This document shows, in pieces, positions 50,168 through 59,425 of a stretch of DNA of 64,000 nt. The DNA comes from Vulcanimicrobiota bacterium (GTDB lineage: Bacteria > Vulcanimicrobiota > Xenobia > Xenobiales > JADMJV01). Position numbers and translations under genes: made by a program. Positions within the stretch are counted from its first letter, which is position 1. The number at the start of each line of letters is the position of its first letter. Below the pieces are notes generated by a model. It did not search any database and was not told the origin of the DNA. It saw only the letters and a list, made by a program, of their open reading frames with translations. Where the stretch lies: contig JAFKGI010000002.1 of the NCBI GenBank assembly GCA_017307785.1, positions 62,001 to 126,000 of the forward strand. Direction: 5' to 3'.

Positions 50168-52430
50168 ATTCGGGCCAAAGAGCGAACGGCCCGACTTCCA
50201 GCACGGTCCGTCCGGCATACTCCACTCGCACCAGCAGGCGGTAGTCGGCTGAAAGGGCCCAGCGCACAACCGTCCTGGCAGGGTCCAGACCCTCCTCGAT
50301 TCTCAGCTTCAATCGTTCCAGCGTCACCAGTTGACCATTGAGGCTACCGTCGGGTAAGACGTAGTCGTTTTCCCAACCCAGGTTCTCGACCACTTCCAGG
50401 AAGTTTTGACCGGGTAGCAGCGACACCGGGGTCAGTTCGGCGGTACAGGGCAGACTTTGGCCCACACCGATCAACGAGTGAAACCGGGCTCCCCGCTCCC
50501 CCATCAATTTGACGCCCAGGCGAGTGGTGCACACGGTCGCTCCCGTCTGTTCAGGAAAGGCCAGCCAGCTGGCCCCGGCAGCCAGGCTGCGCGGAGGGCC
50601 GGTTCGGACCACCTCGGGATGAAAGCGAGCTCCGAGCACGACGCAATGCTTGGGTTCCGCCGCACGTTCCAGCGGAATTCCCGGAAACCGCTTCTGCAAC
50701 CATTCGGGAATCAGCGGATAGAGTGAGCCCAGACCGCTGACCACGATCAAATCCGGCTTTACGGAACCTTCCGGCAGACTGAGTTGCAGACGGGGCTCGA
50801 TTTCCGGATCGATCAGGTGGCGCATGGAATGCTCGCGCTTGAGCCGCTCGGCCTCCCCTCTGCGCTCTTCCTCCAAATGCCCGGCCAGCAGCGCGGTGAT
50901 GTCATTTCCGCCAAACCAGCGATCGCCTCCGACGTGCTCCAATTCGACCGTCACCAGGCTCGAACGTCGACTATCCACCTTGAGCAGGGCCACATCGCTG
51001 GTCGTCCCTCCGAAATCGTAAAGCAACAGACGCCACTCTCGTTCCGGCCAGGTCTTAGCCGCTAAAAAGTCATAGGCCGCCGCCAGTGGCTCACAAATCA
51101 GCTCCAGTCGGCAGTCCAGCCTGGAGAGAAAGGCTTGCCGCAGTAGCGCCACCTGGCGAGGAGAAAACGAGGCCGGGTGGGCCAGACAACAGCGCCGCAG
51201 GTGATGCCTGGCCAGCGGGGCACTCTGGGACATCCGCTTCCAGAGCACCTCCAAATAGTCGGCCAGCACCTCCTCGGGAGACCGCTCCAGGATTTGCTGA
51301 GACGGCAAAATCAGGCGAAAGCGAAAGTCGGGCAACCCCAGGTGCCTCTTAGCTTCCAAAACCACATTCGGGCCGGCATGATCGGTGGGCAGGGGCGGAC
51401 CCTCGTCCTGGTAAGCCAGACCACTGGGAAGGCAGTCCAACCGCGTCACCTGGCCCTGTTCGTCGAATAGGGCCGTGGTGGTGGTAGTACTGCCCAAATC
51501 GATCAGCAGCCAGCCGGGATAATCGGTGCGCTCCGGCTTGACGAGATCCAGCAGAACCCGACGGCGCCGACCGTCCCGCAAGACGACCTCCAGCCAGCTC
51601 AGGCCCAGTAAGGGCTCGCGCTCCAACTCGACCTCCAGCAGACCGGCTCCCTCGAGTCTTTTGGGGAAGCGAGCCACCAATCCAGGCAGCGGACTCTCGA
51701 CCCGCTCGATCTCCAGGGCGCCTCCCCGACTCTCCAGCACAACTTCCAGACAGGGACGACTGGTCAGGCACCACTCCAGCCGTTCTGGCATTTGCAACTG
51801 GCCGGCCCAGTGGCACTGCAGGTGACTCAGTATCCGCAAATCTCCCAGAGCCAGCTGGATGGGCCCATCCAGAGCCGGCGCCTTCAAGGCCAGTTCGGGG
51901 CGAGCTCGCTGGCTGAGCACCAGAGGCAAGGGCTCACAACTCTCCCAGCCCTCCGGCAGTCGATCTACCAGCAGGGCCCCGCTGATCAAGCGCAGAGTTC
52001 CGCCGATGAGTGACTGTTCCGGATTGAGCAGAAGCGTGCTCCAAGTCAATTCCGCCCGAGCTGGAGGGCTGCTCCAAACAAAGACTTCACTCTCGGCCAG
52101 ACAAATGGTGCCGGGCAACCCCTCTTCGGCCGTGTCCAAAACCTGAAGGGCCAGTTCGGTGGTCTGCCCCGGCTCCAGAGCAACGGCTGGGGATACGAGC
52201 TGCAGCCAGGAGGGAAGGCGAAGCTGACCGAGGTCCAACACTCCAATTCGACCGGAATAAGTGACTCGCAGAGCAGCCTTGCCCAGGCTTAAGACGAGGT
52301 TCTCGCGCCCTTGCCCATCCAAGGGAACCAGTTGCACGGGAAACTGGCCTACTCCGCAGTGCGGGCAGAAACGGTCCTCAGGAGTCAATTCCCAGCCTTC
52401 ACAGTCCTTTCCCAGGCAGCGTAAAGCCAT
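50166..52430 (-). CDS. Hsp70/actin-like ATPase with N-terminal zinc ribbon
   Basis: This is a 754-residue protein. A zinc ribbon (C5, C10, C22, C25) opens it. Residues 35-300 are beta-rich repeats (LELALQ... style strands). The actin-fold ATPase begins WLLIDLGSTTTTTALFD (phosphate loop 1, about 309-319). It continues with LLLYDFGGTTSDVALL (phosphate loop 2, about 469-484) and LIVVSGLGSLYPL (adenosine site, about 571). The C-terminal 110 residues are beta-rich, perhaps substrate-binding. It is the last of three coupled genes; ATG 52430 shares one base with the tubulin-like stop. It is not DnaK: it is longer at the N-terminus and lacks the usual DnaK linker. Confidence 0.82.
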   Translation of the reverse strand: MALRCLGKDCEGWELTPEDRFCPHCGVGQFPVQLVPLDGQGRENLVLSLGKAALRVTYSGRIGVLDLGQLRLPSWLQLVSPAVALEPGQTTELALQVLDTAEEGLPGTICLAESEVFVWSSPPARAELTWSTLLLNPEQSLIGGTLRLISGALLVDRLPEGWESCEPLPLVLSQRARPELALKAPALDGPIQLALGDLRILSHLQCHWAGQLQMPERLEWCLTSRPCLEVVLESRGGALEIERVESPLPGLVARFPKRLEGAGLLEVELEREPLLGLSWLEVVLRDGRRRRVLLDLVKPERTDYPGWLLIDLGSTTTTTALFDEQGQVTRLDCLPSGLAYQDEGPPLPTDHAGPNVVLEAKRHLGLPDFRFRLILPSQQILERSPEEVLADYLEVLWKRMSQSAPLARHHLRRCCLAHPASFSPRQVALLRQAFLSRLDCRLELICEPLAAAYDFLAAKTWPEREWRLLLYDFGGTTSDVALLKVDSRRSSLVTVELEHVGGDRWFGGNDITALLAGHLEEERRGEAERLKREHSMRHLIDPEIEPRLQLSLPEGSVKPDLIVVSGLGSLYPLIPEWLQKRFPGIPLERAAEPKHCVVLGARFHPEVVRTGPPRSLAAGASWLAFPEQTGATVCTTRLGVKLMGERGARFHSLIGVGQSLPCTAELTPVSLLPGQNFLEVVENLGWENDYVLPDGSLNGQLVTLERLKLRIEEGLDPARTVVRWALSADYRLLVRVEYAGRTVLEVGPFALWPE

Positions 52431-55291
52431 CAAAGTCGGGCCCGCACCATTTCCGCGAAACGCTCCTGATGCTGCTCGTAGAGGCGGCTGGAGCAGATTT
52501 TCTCCTCCATCTCGGTCAGAAATTCCAGGTCCGTGCCGCCGCTTTCGTTCTCCCACAAACGCTGCTTGTGCTGGGCCACGCTGCCGGCCAGACCGAGCAA
52601 GGTTTCCAGTTGCTGGCCGTGGAGAATGCTCTCCAGAGTGCGCCTGCTCTGAGACAGCATTTGATCGCGCAAACGGGGAGCTCTGGTCAAACGAGCGATC
52701 AGGCGGTGGCGTTCTCCCAGCGGATGAATGCGGGCGCCGCTGGCGTGGGGCTGACGCCAGATCCAGTCGCGCCCATCGGCTTGCAGCACTCCCAACAAAG
52801 CCGAAAGCAAAAACGCCTCCTGCGATTCCCGTAAAGCCTGCAGTTCTTCGCGGCTCAACACGGCCAGGTCGATAAACTGCTGGTCGACGCTGTCGATGTG
52901 TAACGACTCCCCCTGGGTGTAGAGGTGGAGATAAGCTTCCCGCCAGCTTCTCAAAGGCACCAGTTCGGCCACCGTGAGCCCCACCGCCTCGGAGAAAAAG
53001 ATCACTTCTTCGCTGTAGGCCATCGAGAAATAGTGAGTCAGACCAGGTCGCAATTGCACGATCTGGTTCTGCAGCTTCTCGGCGTTGCGTTCGGCCTGAG
53101 CCTTGAGCAGCGGACCCGTATTGGCCGGCAGCCCGGGCAGAGCGACCAGGTGATAGGTCAGGCTGGCATCGACCGAACGGGCGGCCAGCGCGCTCCGCTC
53201 AATCAGGCCGGGCAGCTCTTTGCAATAGCGCGAGTAGAGCAACAGCAGAGCGTAATCGCGAGGGAATTCCCCAAAAGACTGACGCGCCTGATGCAACAGT
53301 TCGTGACGAAATGTTTCACGTGTAAGACAGGCGGACAAACCCCCACCCTCGCGCAGTAGCTTGCGCGACAACTGGGCAGGCAGCTCCGGCGGCACGTAGC
53401 GGGGCATGATTTCGTCCCACACCAGACCGGGCTGGCAGAGATTGTGGCAGCGGGGCACCTCGGAATCAGGCAGCGCTGTTCCCGCCTCCAGCTTTTCGAT
53501 GAGGCCTTCCAGCTGCTGGCCCAGGATTTGCAACTCGGCCACCAGCTCCCCGGCCGGCTCCTCGGTCTGCAGCGCCAGAGCCAGGTCACGACAGAGCAAA
53601 AAGGCTTCGTTGTGGGCTTCCTGCAGCAGCCGGGCCAGGAACAAACCGGGAGAATCGGGGCTGCCCAGGTGCATTTCCAGAATCCGTTGCACGTGATGGG
53701 CAATCAAAAGAGACTTCCGGCCATCCCAGTTGCTCCGCGCTTCCGCCCGCGAAAGCTCGGCCAGCTGACGAGCGACCTGACCCGCCAGCTCTCGCTGCAG
53801 TTCGACCAGGCTGCCGGCCTGTCTGCGAAAACTCTCCCCCCAGCGCCTCAGGCTGGCCGCCGCCTCCGGAATCTTGGCCAGAACCTGACTCAAGCCCCAA
53901 CCGTGCTCTTCGACCGAAGAGAAGCACACCGTCCGCAATCGGGCCAGTTCTGAGGCCAACAGATCCTGACGCTGGCGGACCAGCACGGGGAGCACCTCCT
54001 GCTCCAACCAGCGCTGACCTTGTTGCAACAAAAGACTCAGGTGGGTAGCGCGACTGCGATGGCCGCGCTGCAGCGAGCGCCAGCTTTCCTGGCCCCAATT
54101 CTGGATCTGCTGACTCAGAGTGGGTCCCTGACCGCTTTCTAAAAGCCGGGCCACCCACTGGCGCTTGGTGCCGCGCTCCTCCTCGAGCAGTTCCAGGAAC
54201 TTGCCCGAGGCGCTGGTCTCCCCACTCGAAACCGGCCCCTGCAGCGACTTGAGGGCTTGCGAGGCCAAACGCGCGCTGCAAGCCTCCCGGATGGCCCCAT
54301 AGCCCAATCGCAGACGGCTCTGACTGACCTGGGAGAAACCGCGAGCCAGGCGCTGCTGCAGCTCCTCGGGCAAAGAACTCGAGAGCTGCGAGGTCTGGGT
54401 TTGCACGTTCAAGCGCAAGCTACGGCGATGTTCCCCCAGGTCCGCAATCAGCAATTCTTTGCACAAGTGATCGGCGATCAGTTCCTGCAATTCCTCGGCC
54501 GCTCCGGTCTGCAAAGAACAGCCATCGTAAGCAGGCCAACTGGGGCGAACGGTTTTGCCCGGCTCCCACTCGGCCGTGAAACCGTGTCGGTCGAAGCTGT
54601 AGTGATTGAGTTCCTTGAGCAGGGCATAGCCATTGGCCTTGTAACGGGCCGAGCCGGCATCGTCCAAAGTGAGCCAGCATTGACGAGTCACGGCCGCGTC
54701 CGGCACCAGATCGCGCAGCAAAAAGCCCAGATCGACCAGCATGCCGGAGCTGCCGTCTCCGACCGAACCCACCACGTGCACGACGGTGGGCTGATCGAAC
54801 TGCATCTGGGCGACCAGACCGCGCTGACGCAAATCCGGCGAATTCAGCAGTCGAGTAGAGTTCTCGGGGTCGCGAAGGCGGTTCAAGCTTTCCAGCAGCG
54901 CCGACCGCAGGCCGGCATAGTGGTAGAAAAACCGCATCCGTCCGGCCGGCCGGCTGTCCTTGAGGTCGTCGGATAGTTCACCCAACGAACCCCAGCCCGG
55001 GCACCACCAACGATGCACGTGAGCATAGCCCGCGCCACTCATGCGTCTCACCACCTTGGCGGGCTCCTCCAGCCCCAGGGAAAGCCGAGAAAGCCCGCTC
55101 TCCAGCGCCTGGGGGCCGGGATTGTCATCCAGCCAGAGCAACGCCAGACTGGGAATGTCTACCTGGGCCCCCAATTGTCCGACCAGCTTGGACCGCAATC
55201 TGTGGAGAACCGCACCCCCGACGTCTCCCAGGCCCACGATCAGAGTCGGGCGCAACTTCAGCGACTGGACGTCCGCCTGTTCGAAGTTCAT
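52430..55291 (-). CDS. Tubulin-like GTPase-family protein
   Basis: This is a 953-residue protein. RPTLIVGLGDVGGAVLHRL (about 15-33) is the N-terminal nucleotide-fold start of the Tub_2-type tubulin-like family (PF13809). VVHVVGSVGDGSSGMLVDLGFLLRD (about 170-193) stands where tubulins and FtsZ have GGGTGSG. About residues 330-640 form a long helical, Gln/Leu/Glu-rich region. The C-terminus has beta and helical parts. ATG 55291 overlaps the radical SAM stop (ATGA). A cytoskeletal or scaffold role with the Hsp70-like partner is inferred from family and operon. Confidence 0.72.
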   Translation of the reverse strand: MNFEQADVQSLKLRPTLIVGLGDVGGAVLHRLRSKLVGQLGAQVDIPSLALLWLDDNPGPQALESGLSRLSLGLEEPAKVVRRMSGAGYAHVHRWWCPGWGSLGELSDDLKDSRPAGRMRFFYHYAGLRSALLESLNRLRDPENSTRLLNSPDLRQRGLVAQMQFDQPTVVHVVGSVGDGSSGMLVDLGFLLRDLVPDAAVTRQCWLTLDDAGSARYKANGYALLKELNHYSFDRHGFTAEWEPGKTVRPSWPAYDGCSLQTGAAEELQELIADHLCKELLIADLGEHRRSLRLNVQTQTSQLSSSLPEELQQRLARGFSQVSQSRLRLGYGAIREACSARLASQALKSLQGPVSSGETSASGKFLELLEEERGTKRQWVARLLESGQGPTLSQQIQNWGQESWRSLQRGHRSRATHLSLLLQQGQRWLEQEVLPVLVRQRQDLLASELARLRTVCFSSVEEHGWGLSQVLAKIPEAAASLRRWGESFRRQAGSLVELQRELAGQVARQLAELSRAEARSNWDGRKSLLIAHHVQRILEMHLGSPDSPGLFLARLLQEAHNEAFLLCRDLALALQTEEPAGELVAELQILGQQLEGLIEKLEAGTALPDSEVPRCHNLCQPGLVWDEIMPRYVPPELPAQLSRKLLREGGGLSACLTRETFRHELLHQARQSFGEFPRDYALLLLYSRYCKELPGLIERSALAARSVDASLTYHLVALPGLPANTGPLLKAQAERNAEKLQNQIVQLRPGLTHYFSMAYSEEVIFFSEAVGLTVAELVPLRSWREAYLHLYTQGESLHIDSVDQQFIDLAVLSREELQALRESQEAFLLSALLGVLQADGRDWIWRQPHASGARIHPLGERHRLIARLTRAPRLRDQMLSQSRRTLESILHGQQLETLLGLAGSVAQHKQRLWENESGGTDLEFLTEMEEKICSSRLYEQHQERFAEMVRARL

Positions 55292-56565
55292 GGTCCGGTT
55301 TGATAGAGCAGCTTCGGCAGCTCTGGACACGACTCGCGCCAGGATTCGCCGAAATGACGGTCGGATTGCTCGCTGAAATAAAGGAAGTGAAGCAGCTGTG
55401 CCTTGGTGCCGATGGCTCCATCCAAGAACTCCAGGATCGCTTCGAGGGAGATGACCTGCGAATGAAACGGCCCGTCGCGTAGAGGACTGACCCTCTCACG
55501 CAGCTCTAGAAGCCTTTCCCGGGCGGCATCTTTGACGCGCGCCGGCAAAATCTGGATGGACAGATAGGTCGGAGCGTAAAGAGCGGTGAGGTAGGGCACC
55601 GGAGCCACGTGACGGAATCCCGACCCGAGGTAATCGTAGAGTTCCCCGAGCTGCAGCACATTGTAGACCTGAACCGTGGCCGAGGCCGTGACTCGTCGCA
55701 ATTTCCAGCGCTCGAAATTCTCATCCAGCAGGCGGAAGTTGCGGTCGATGTCCTTCCACTTGGAAGGCCGTCGGATGTAGTCGTTCACGGGCCCGAATCC
55801 ATCGACGCTGCCGAGCAGGGATACGCCGCGGAAGTGCGGCCAGAGCCGGGTCACCTTCTCGGGCAGCACGGTCATATTGGTGTTGTAGGAAAGATCGATC
55901 TGCCCGGCTCTTCCGGAACGGACGCATTGTTCGAGCAACTCGACCATCTCGGGAATGATCAACGGTTCCCCGCCGGCAAAGTGAAGCGACTCCACCGAGG
56001 GAAGGCACTGTTCCATCAGCCAGTGCACCGGCTGGCTCTTGACCCAGTTTCCGTCCCGGTAGCGAGCCAAAAGCTCCGGCTTGAGACGAGCATTTCCAGG
56101 CAACATCGTGTTGTAATGATCGACCCAAAGACGAGAGGCGTGAGGCCCGCACATCCGGCAGGTCAGGTTGCAGACATTGCCCAGCCGGATGTCCGCATAG
56201 CGCACCTGGGGGGCACTCAGCGTTCCGTCTGGCCCGGTGTCGGCCACCACCTCGTCCTTCCACTTGCCAAAGCGACTGGCGATGTGGTTGCGCGTGCTCA
56301 GCGAGCCGGCCGCCTCGGTTTTTCGACAACGCTCGCATGCCTTGGGCCAGTGCCCTTTGAGCATTCCCCGACGAATGGCTTTCAGGTCCGGGGAGTTCAA
56401 GAGTTCGGCGTCCGTCAGGTTCTGGGCGACGTGTAACGGGACACCCTCGGAGTCGTGGAGCGCGTTGGCGGTTCCCTCGCCGGAACAGCAGAGCTCGTGA
56501 AAGCCCTGTTCATTGGTGAACCGATGCAACCAGGGAATCAAGCAGAAACTGGGAGATTCGCTCAT
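55288..56565 (-). CDS. Radical SAM protein with twitch-type core
   Basis: This is a 425-residue protein. LGNVCNLTCRMCGPHAS carries the CxxxCxxC cluster motif. HFAGGEPLIIPE (GGE, SAM binding) and DLSYNTNMTVLP follow. The N-terminal CLIPWLHRFT and later cysteines (CC in ELCCSGE, C-x2-C in ACERCRK) are typical of twitch-type radical SAM enzymes that act on peptides or proteins. It heads the three-gene operon and may modify one of the two large products or an unseen peptide. Confidence 0.85.
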   Translation of the reverse strand: MSESPSFCLIPWLHRFTNEQGFHELCCSGEGTANALHDSEGVPLHVAQNLTDAELLNSPDLKAIRRGMLKGHWPKACERCRKTEAAGSLSTRNHIASRFGKWKDEVVADTGPDGTLSAPQVRYADIRLGNVCNLTCRMCGPHASRLWVDHYNTMLPGNARLKPELLARYRDGNWVKSQPVHWLMEQCLPSVESLHFAGGEPLIIPEMVELLEQCVRSGRAGQIDLSYNTNMTVLPEKVTRLWPHFRGVSLLGSVDGFGPVNDYIRRPSKWKDIDRNFRLLDENFERWKLRRVTASATVQVYNVLQLGELYDYLGSGFRHVAPVPYLTALYAPTYLSIQILPARVKDAARERLLELRERVSPLRDGPFHSQVISLEAILEFLDGAIGTKAQLLHFLYFSEQSDRHFGESWRESCPELPKLLYQTGP

Positions 56566-56682
56566 CTCAGGCTTCCACTCGAAAGCGGCGAGGGATGTCG
56601 AGGTCAGCCCCGAAATGCCTGGCCAGCAGGGTGGGGCTCAATTCTCCAGATAGGACATCCGCTTGATCGATACTCATCGGGG

Positions 56683-57819
56683 ATGCAGGCGGGCTTCTGG
56701 CTCGCGACTGACCATCCTGCCGTGACACCGGGCCCGATCTCCCAGAACTGCGCCGGTTGCGGCGCGGCCGGTCAGCTGCTGGCCAACTTCTGCTCCCGCT
56801 GCGGACAGGATTTGCGCGGGGCCGCCGGTGGCCTGCCGGCTCACACCCAGCTGCAGGAAAGCTGGAGCCAGCCGGAGGACGATCCCATCGAATGCTTGCT
56901 GGGCAACCATGCCCTGCTGGCGGCCTTGCGCCAAACGGGCCAGGTGGATCTGTGGAATCCCTATCAGAGCGCTCGTCTCCAGCGCCTACCGATTCCCGCC
57001 AACGTCGAAGCGGCGGCCCTGATCGACAACCTGCTGGTGACGATTCGGCAAGATCAGGTCGAAGCGCTTCACCTCACCCCGGCCCTGCGCCAGGATTCGT
57101 GCCGCTTTGACCGCAACGTTCGTTTTCAGACCCCAGGTCCCATCGCATCCCCACTGGCCTCAAACGCACGCAGCCTGGCCTGGATAGCCGGTTCGGAGCT
57201 GCTCTGTCAGCAAGTCTCCCCCGCCGGCCTGAAACCGGCCTGGCGGCAGCCCTGGAAAGGATCCTGCCAGAGCCTGGCCTGGAACGAGCAAGGACTGTGG
57301 GCGCTGCAGAAAAGTCACCTGACTCTGCACTCGGAATCGTCCGGCGAGCCCCTGCTGCGCCTGGAACTCCCGGGAGCAGCTCTGGCTCTCAGTCTGCAGG
57401 GAACGGACATTTGGGTCTGCGGCGACCAGGGCGAACTCTGGCTTTACCACTCGGGAGTTTTGCAGCGCAACTGGCCGGGCCGAGGAGAAACCTGCTTCAG
57501 CTTTGCCACCAGTCCCCACCACGTGATCCAATGCTCAGGAAGGCGCCTGCGCGTTTTGCACCAACGGTCGGGACGTCAACACCTGCTGGAAATCCCGCAA
57601 CCGTGCGTGCTCCCGCCGGTGCTCGGTCCTCAATGGGCGGTTTTGGTCAGCTACGAGGGAATGGTTTATCAATTGGCGCTGGACCAGGAACAGCCGCGAG
57701 TCTCTCAGGCACGTCGGCCCTTCAGCTCTTTCGAACCGATCATGATCCGACCGGTGGTAGCCGGTCCCCGACTCTTTCTGGCCGGGCCGGAAGGGCAGTT
57801 AGCCGGCTGGCTTTTGTAG
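56683..57819 (+). CDS. Zinc-ribbon beta-propeller protein
   Basis: This is a 378-residue protein. ATG 56683 begins MQAGFWLATDHP. A zinc ribbon (CAGCGAAG...CSRCGQD, about residues 20-46) is followed by about six beta-propeller-like repeats (LLGNHALLAALRQTGQVDLW, LAWIAGSELLCQQVS, SLAWNEQGLWALQKSHLTL, WVCGDQGELWLYHSG). No signal peptide or membrane segment is seen. It is divergent from the radical SAM gene with a 117-base shared upstream region. The zinc ribbon recalls that of the Hsp70-like protein, so it probably belongs to the same system. Confidence 0.7.
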   Translation: MQAGFWLATDHPAVTPGPISQNCAGCGAAGQLLANFCSRCGQDLRGAAGGLPAHTQLQESWSQPEDDPIECLLGNHALLAALRQTGQVDLWNPYQSARLQRLPIPANVEAAALIDNLLVTIRQDQVEALHLTPALRQDSCRFDRNVRFQTPGPIASPLASNARSLAWIAGSELLCQQVSPAGLKPAWRQPWKGSCQSLAWNEQGLWALQKSHLTLHSESSGEPLLRLELPGAALALSLQGTDIWVCGDQGELWLYHSGVLQRNWPGRGETCFSFATSPHHVIQCSGRRLRVLHQRSGRQHLLEIPQPCVLPPVLGPQWAVLVSYEGMVYQLALDQEQPRVSQARRPFSSFEPIMIRPVVAGPRLFLAGPEGQLAGWLL

Positions 57820-58482
57820 CTCGACGAAGTCGATCAGCAAAATGTCTCTGTGACCGTCGCTATCGCTTTCGATAGGCGTGGCGCTGTGCCACAACTTGCC
57901 CTGGAAATACAACGTGTCCCAGCGCTGGATTTGTAGCCAGTGGAAGACCGGTTGCTTTTCCTCACTGTAGCCGGTGAAGACTCCGCCGCGAATCTCGCGC
58001 CGACCGATCAAGTGCTGAACCGTGTAGGTCTCCGCGTCCCGATGAATCCCTTCAGGGGTGGGCAAACCGGGGCGGGAAGGCCGGGCCAGGATACGCACGC
58101 AGTGGATTCCCACCTGCCAATCTCCCTCCAGACCCAACAAATCGGCATCTCGCTGGATCACCGCGTGGAGAAAGGGATTGGCCAGGTCTTGCGGGCGGAT
58201 CGGAGCAAACGTTCGCTGGACGCCGCCGTTCAGGGGATTGTCCACCAACTCTTGATAGATGCTGTTGCCGGCCAGGTCGCTCAACTGACCGTCGCTCCAG
58301 AGCAGACGGCTGTAGCGGCGGTACCGATAGCAACCCCCATCCGCCATGTGCTGATCCTGAACCAGGTTTTCCCAACTGGCCACCAGTTGCTCTTCGCCTT
58401 CGACTTGTGGAACAGCCCAGAGTCCGACCGGAACAGCGCTCCAACCGACTCGTGCAATCTCGGAACTCACCTCAACCGACAC
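57799..58482 (-). CDS. 2OG-Fe dioxygenase (amino acid hydroxylase-like)
   Basis: This is a 227-residue protein. PTPEGIHRDAETYTVQHLIG has the iron-binding HxD (H147, D149). LWHSATPIE gives the third ligand H199. GHRDILLIDF gives R212 for the 2-oxoglutarate carboxylate. EGIHRD followed by HLI-R-I-GG is the pattern of the PF10014 family, whose studied members hydroxylate free branched-chain amino acids. It overlaps the converging propeller gene by 21 bases and the upstream hydrolase gene by 11. Confidence 0.82.
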   Translation of the reverse strand: MSVEVSSEIARVGWSAVPVGLWAVPQVEGEEQLVASWENLVQDQHMADGGCYRYRRYSRLLWSDGQLSDLAGNSIYQELVDNPLNGGVQRTFAPIRPQDLANPFLHAVIQRDADLLGLEGDWQVGIHCVRILARPSRPGLPTPEGIHRDAETYTVQHLIGRREIRGGVFTGYSEEKQPVFHWLQIQRWDTLYFQGKLWHSATPIESDSDGHRDILLIDFVELQKPAG

Positions 58483-59287
58483 GGAAGTCCACCTCGACCG
58501 GCAGTGACCCGGGCCGGGTCATAGAACGTCCCTGACGCAAGGCCAGCCAGAATTCACTGGTCAGCTGAGCCAGGGTTTCCAGGGCCGGAGCCACCGAAAG
58601 TCCAATGCCGGCAAAAGCCATGTGGTCCGCCCCCTCCAGCACGGCCAACGACTTGGCGCCGGCCGGCAGGGCTTCGTAAGTTTGCAGGCGCTGCTCGTAA
58701 GTCACTCCGGCCGGCATACCACTGTCTTTGGTGCCTGTCAACAAAAAGGCGGGCAAGCGCAGCTCCGACAGGCCTCGGCGCGTGACCACCGAGTCGGGTG
58801 GCTGGGCCGACATGAGCACGACCCCGGCCCAGTCCAGCTCAAACTGCCAGCGCTGCGTTCCCTCAGGCAGCAGAGCTTCCACGCCCAGAGTCGCCAGAGC
58901 CGTATAACTACCGAAGCTGTGACCGGCCAGTCCGGCCCAATCCGAGCCTGGGGAGAGGACTCTGCGCACGTAAGCCAGGTCCTGGGGACGAGCCTCCAAC
59001 TCCGCCTGGTCGTGAACGGCTCGGCCCACCGCCTCGGCCAACTCGGGTTGCCGCATGCCCGGCTTGTGGATGGCCTTCAGCCTGTCGGCGTTGCTGCCGA
59101 CATGCTCGATGATGGCGACCTGGAAGCCCAGACGACTCCAGGCTCTGCCCAGATAGGCATAGCCAGCCCGTCCGCCGCCGAATCCAACCGAGAAAAACAA
59201 CCATCCCAAAAAAGATCCCTGGTGGGGATAAAGACCTACCGGAATGGCCCGTTGCCGGGAAGCATCAAAAAGGTCTATGATTTCCAT
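58472..59287 (-). CDS. Alpha/beta hydrolase
   Basis: This is a 271-residue protein from ATG 59287 (MEIIDLFDASRQRAIPVGLY). GLAGHSFGSYTAL holds the nucleophile Ser in GHSFG. TGTKDSGMP holds the catalytic Asp region, and EGADHMAF holds the catalytic His. The layout resembles PAF-acetylhydrolase or dienelactone-hydrolase-like lipases. The 3' end overlaps the dioxygenase gene, so both are on one transcript. The substrate is unknown. Confidence 0.82.
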   Translation of the reverse strand: MEIIDLFDASRQRAIPVGLYPHQGSFLGWLFFSVGFGGGRAGYAYLGRAWSRLGFQVAIIEHVGSNADRLKAIHKPGMRQPELAEAVGRAVHDQAELEARPQDLAYVRRVLSPGSDWAGLAGHSFGSYTALATLGVEALLPEGTQRWQFELDWAGVVLMSAQPPDSVVTRRGLSELRLPAFLLTGTKDSGMPAGVTYEQRLQTYEALPAGAKSLAVLEGADHMAFAGIGLSVAPALETLAQLTSEFWLALRQGRSMTRPGSLPVEVDFRVG

Positions 59288-59425
59288 TGAGTTTCCCGTT
59301 CGTAAGCGCACTCAGCGGAGCCTGTCAAGAGATTGGCCGACTTTTAGCAGGGACATGGTGGGCGAGGGAAAAGGCGTAGGTTAGGTCCGGGTGGGAACAA
59401 AAAACGTAGAGGACGAAAAACTGTC

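Noticed and set aside
50166..52430. DnaK chaperone
   Set aside because: The zinc ribbon, 270-residue beta-rich region before the ATPase and lack of DnaK-type linker and substrate domain rule out ordinary DnaK.
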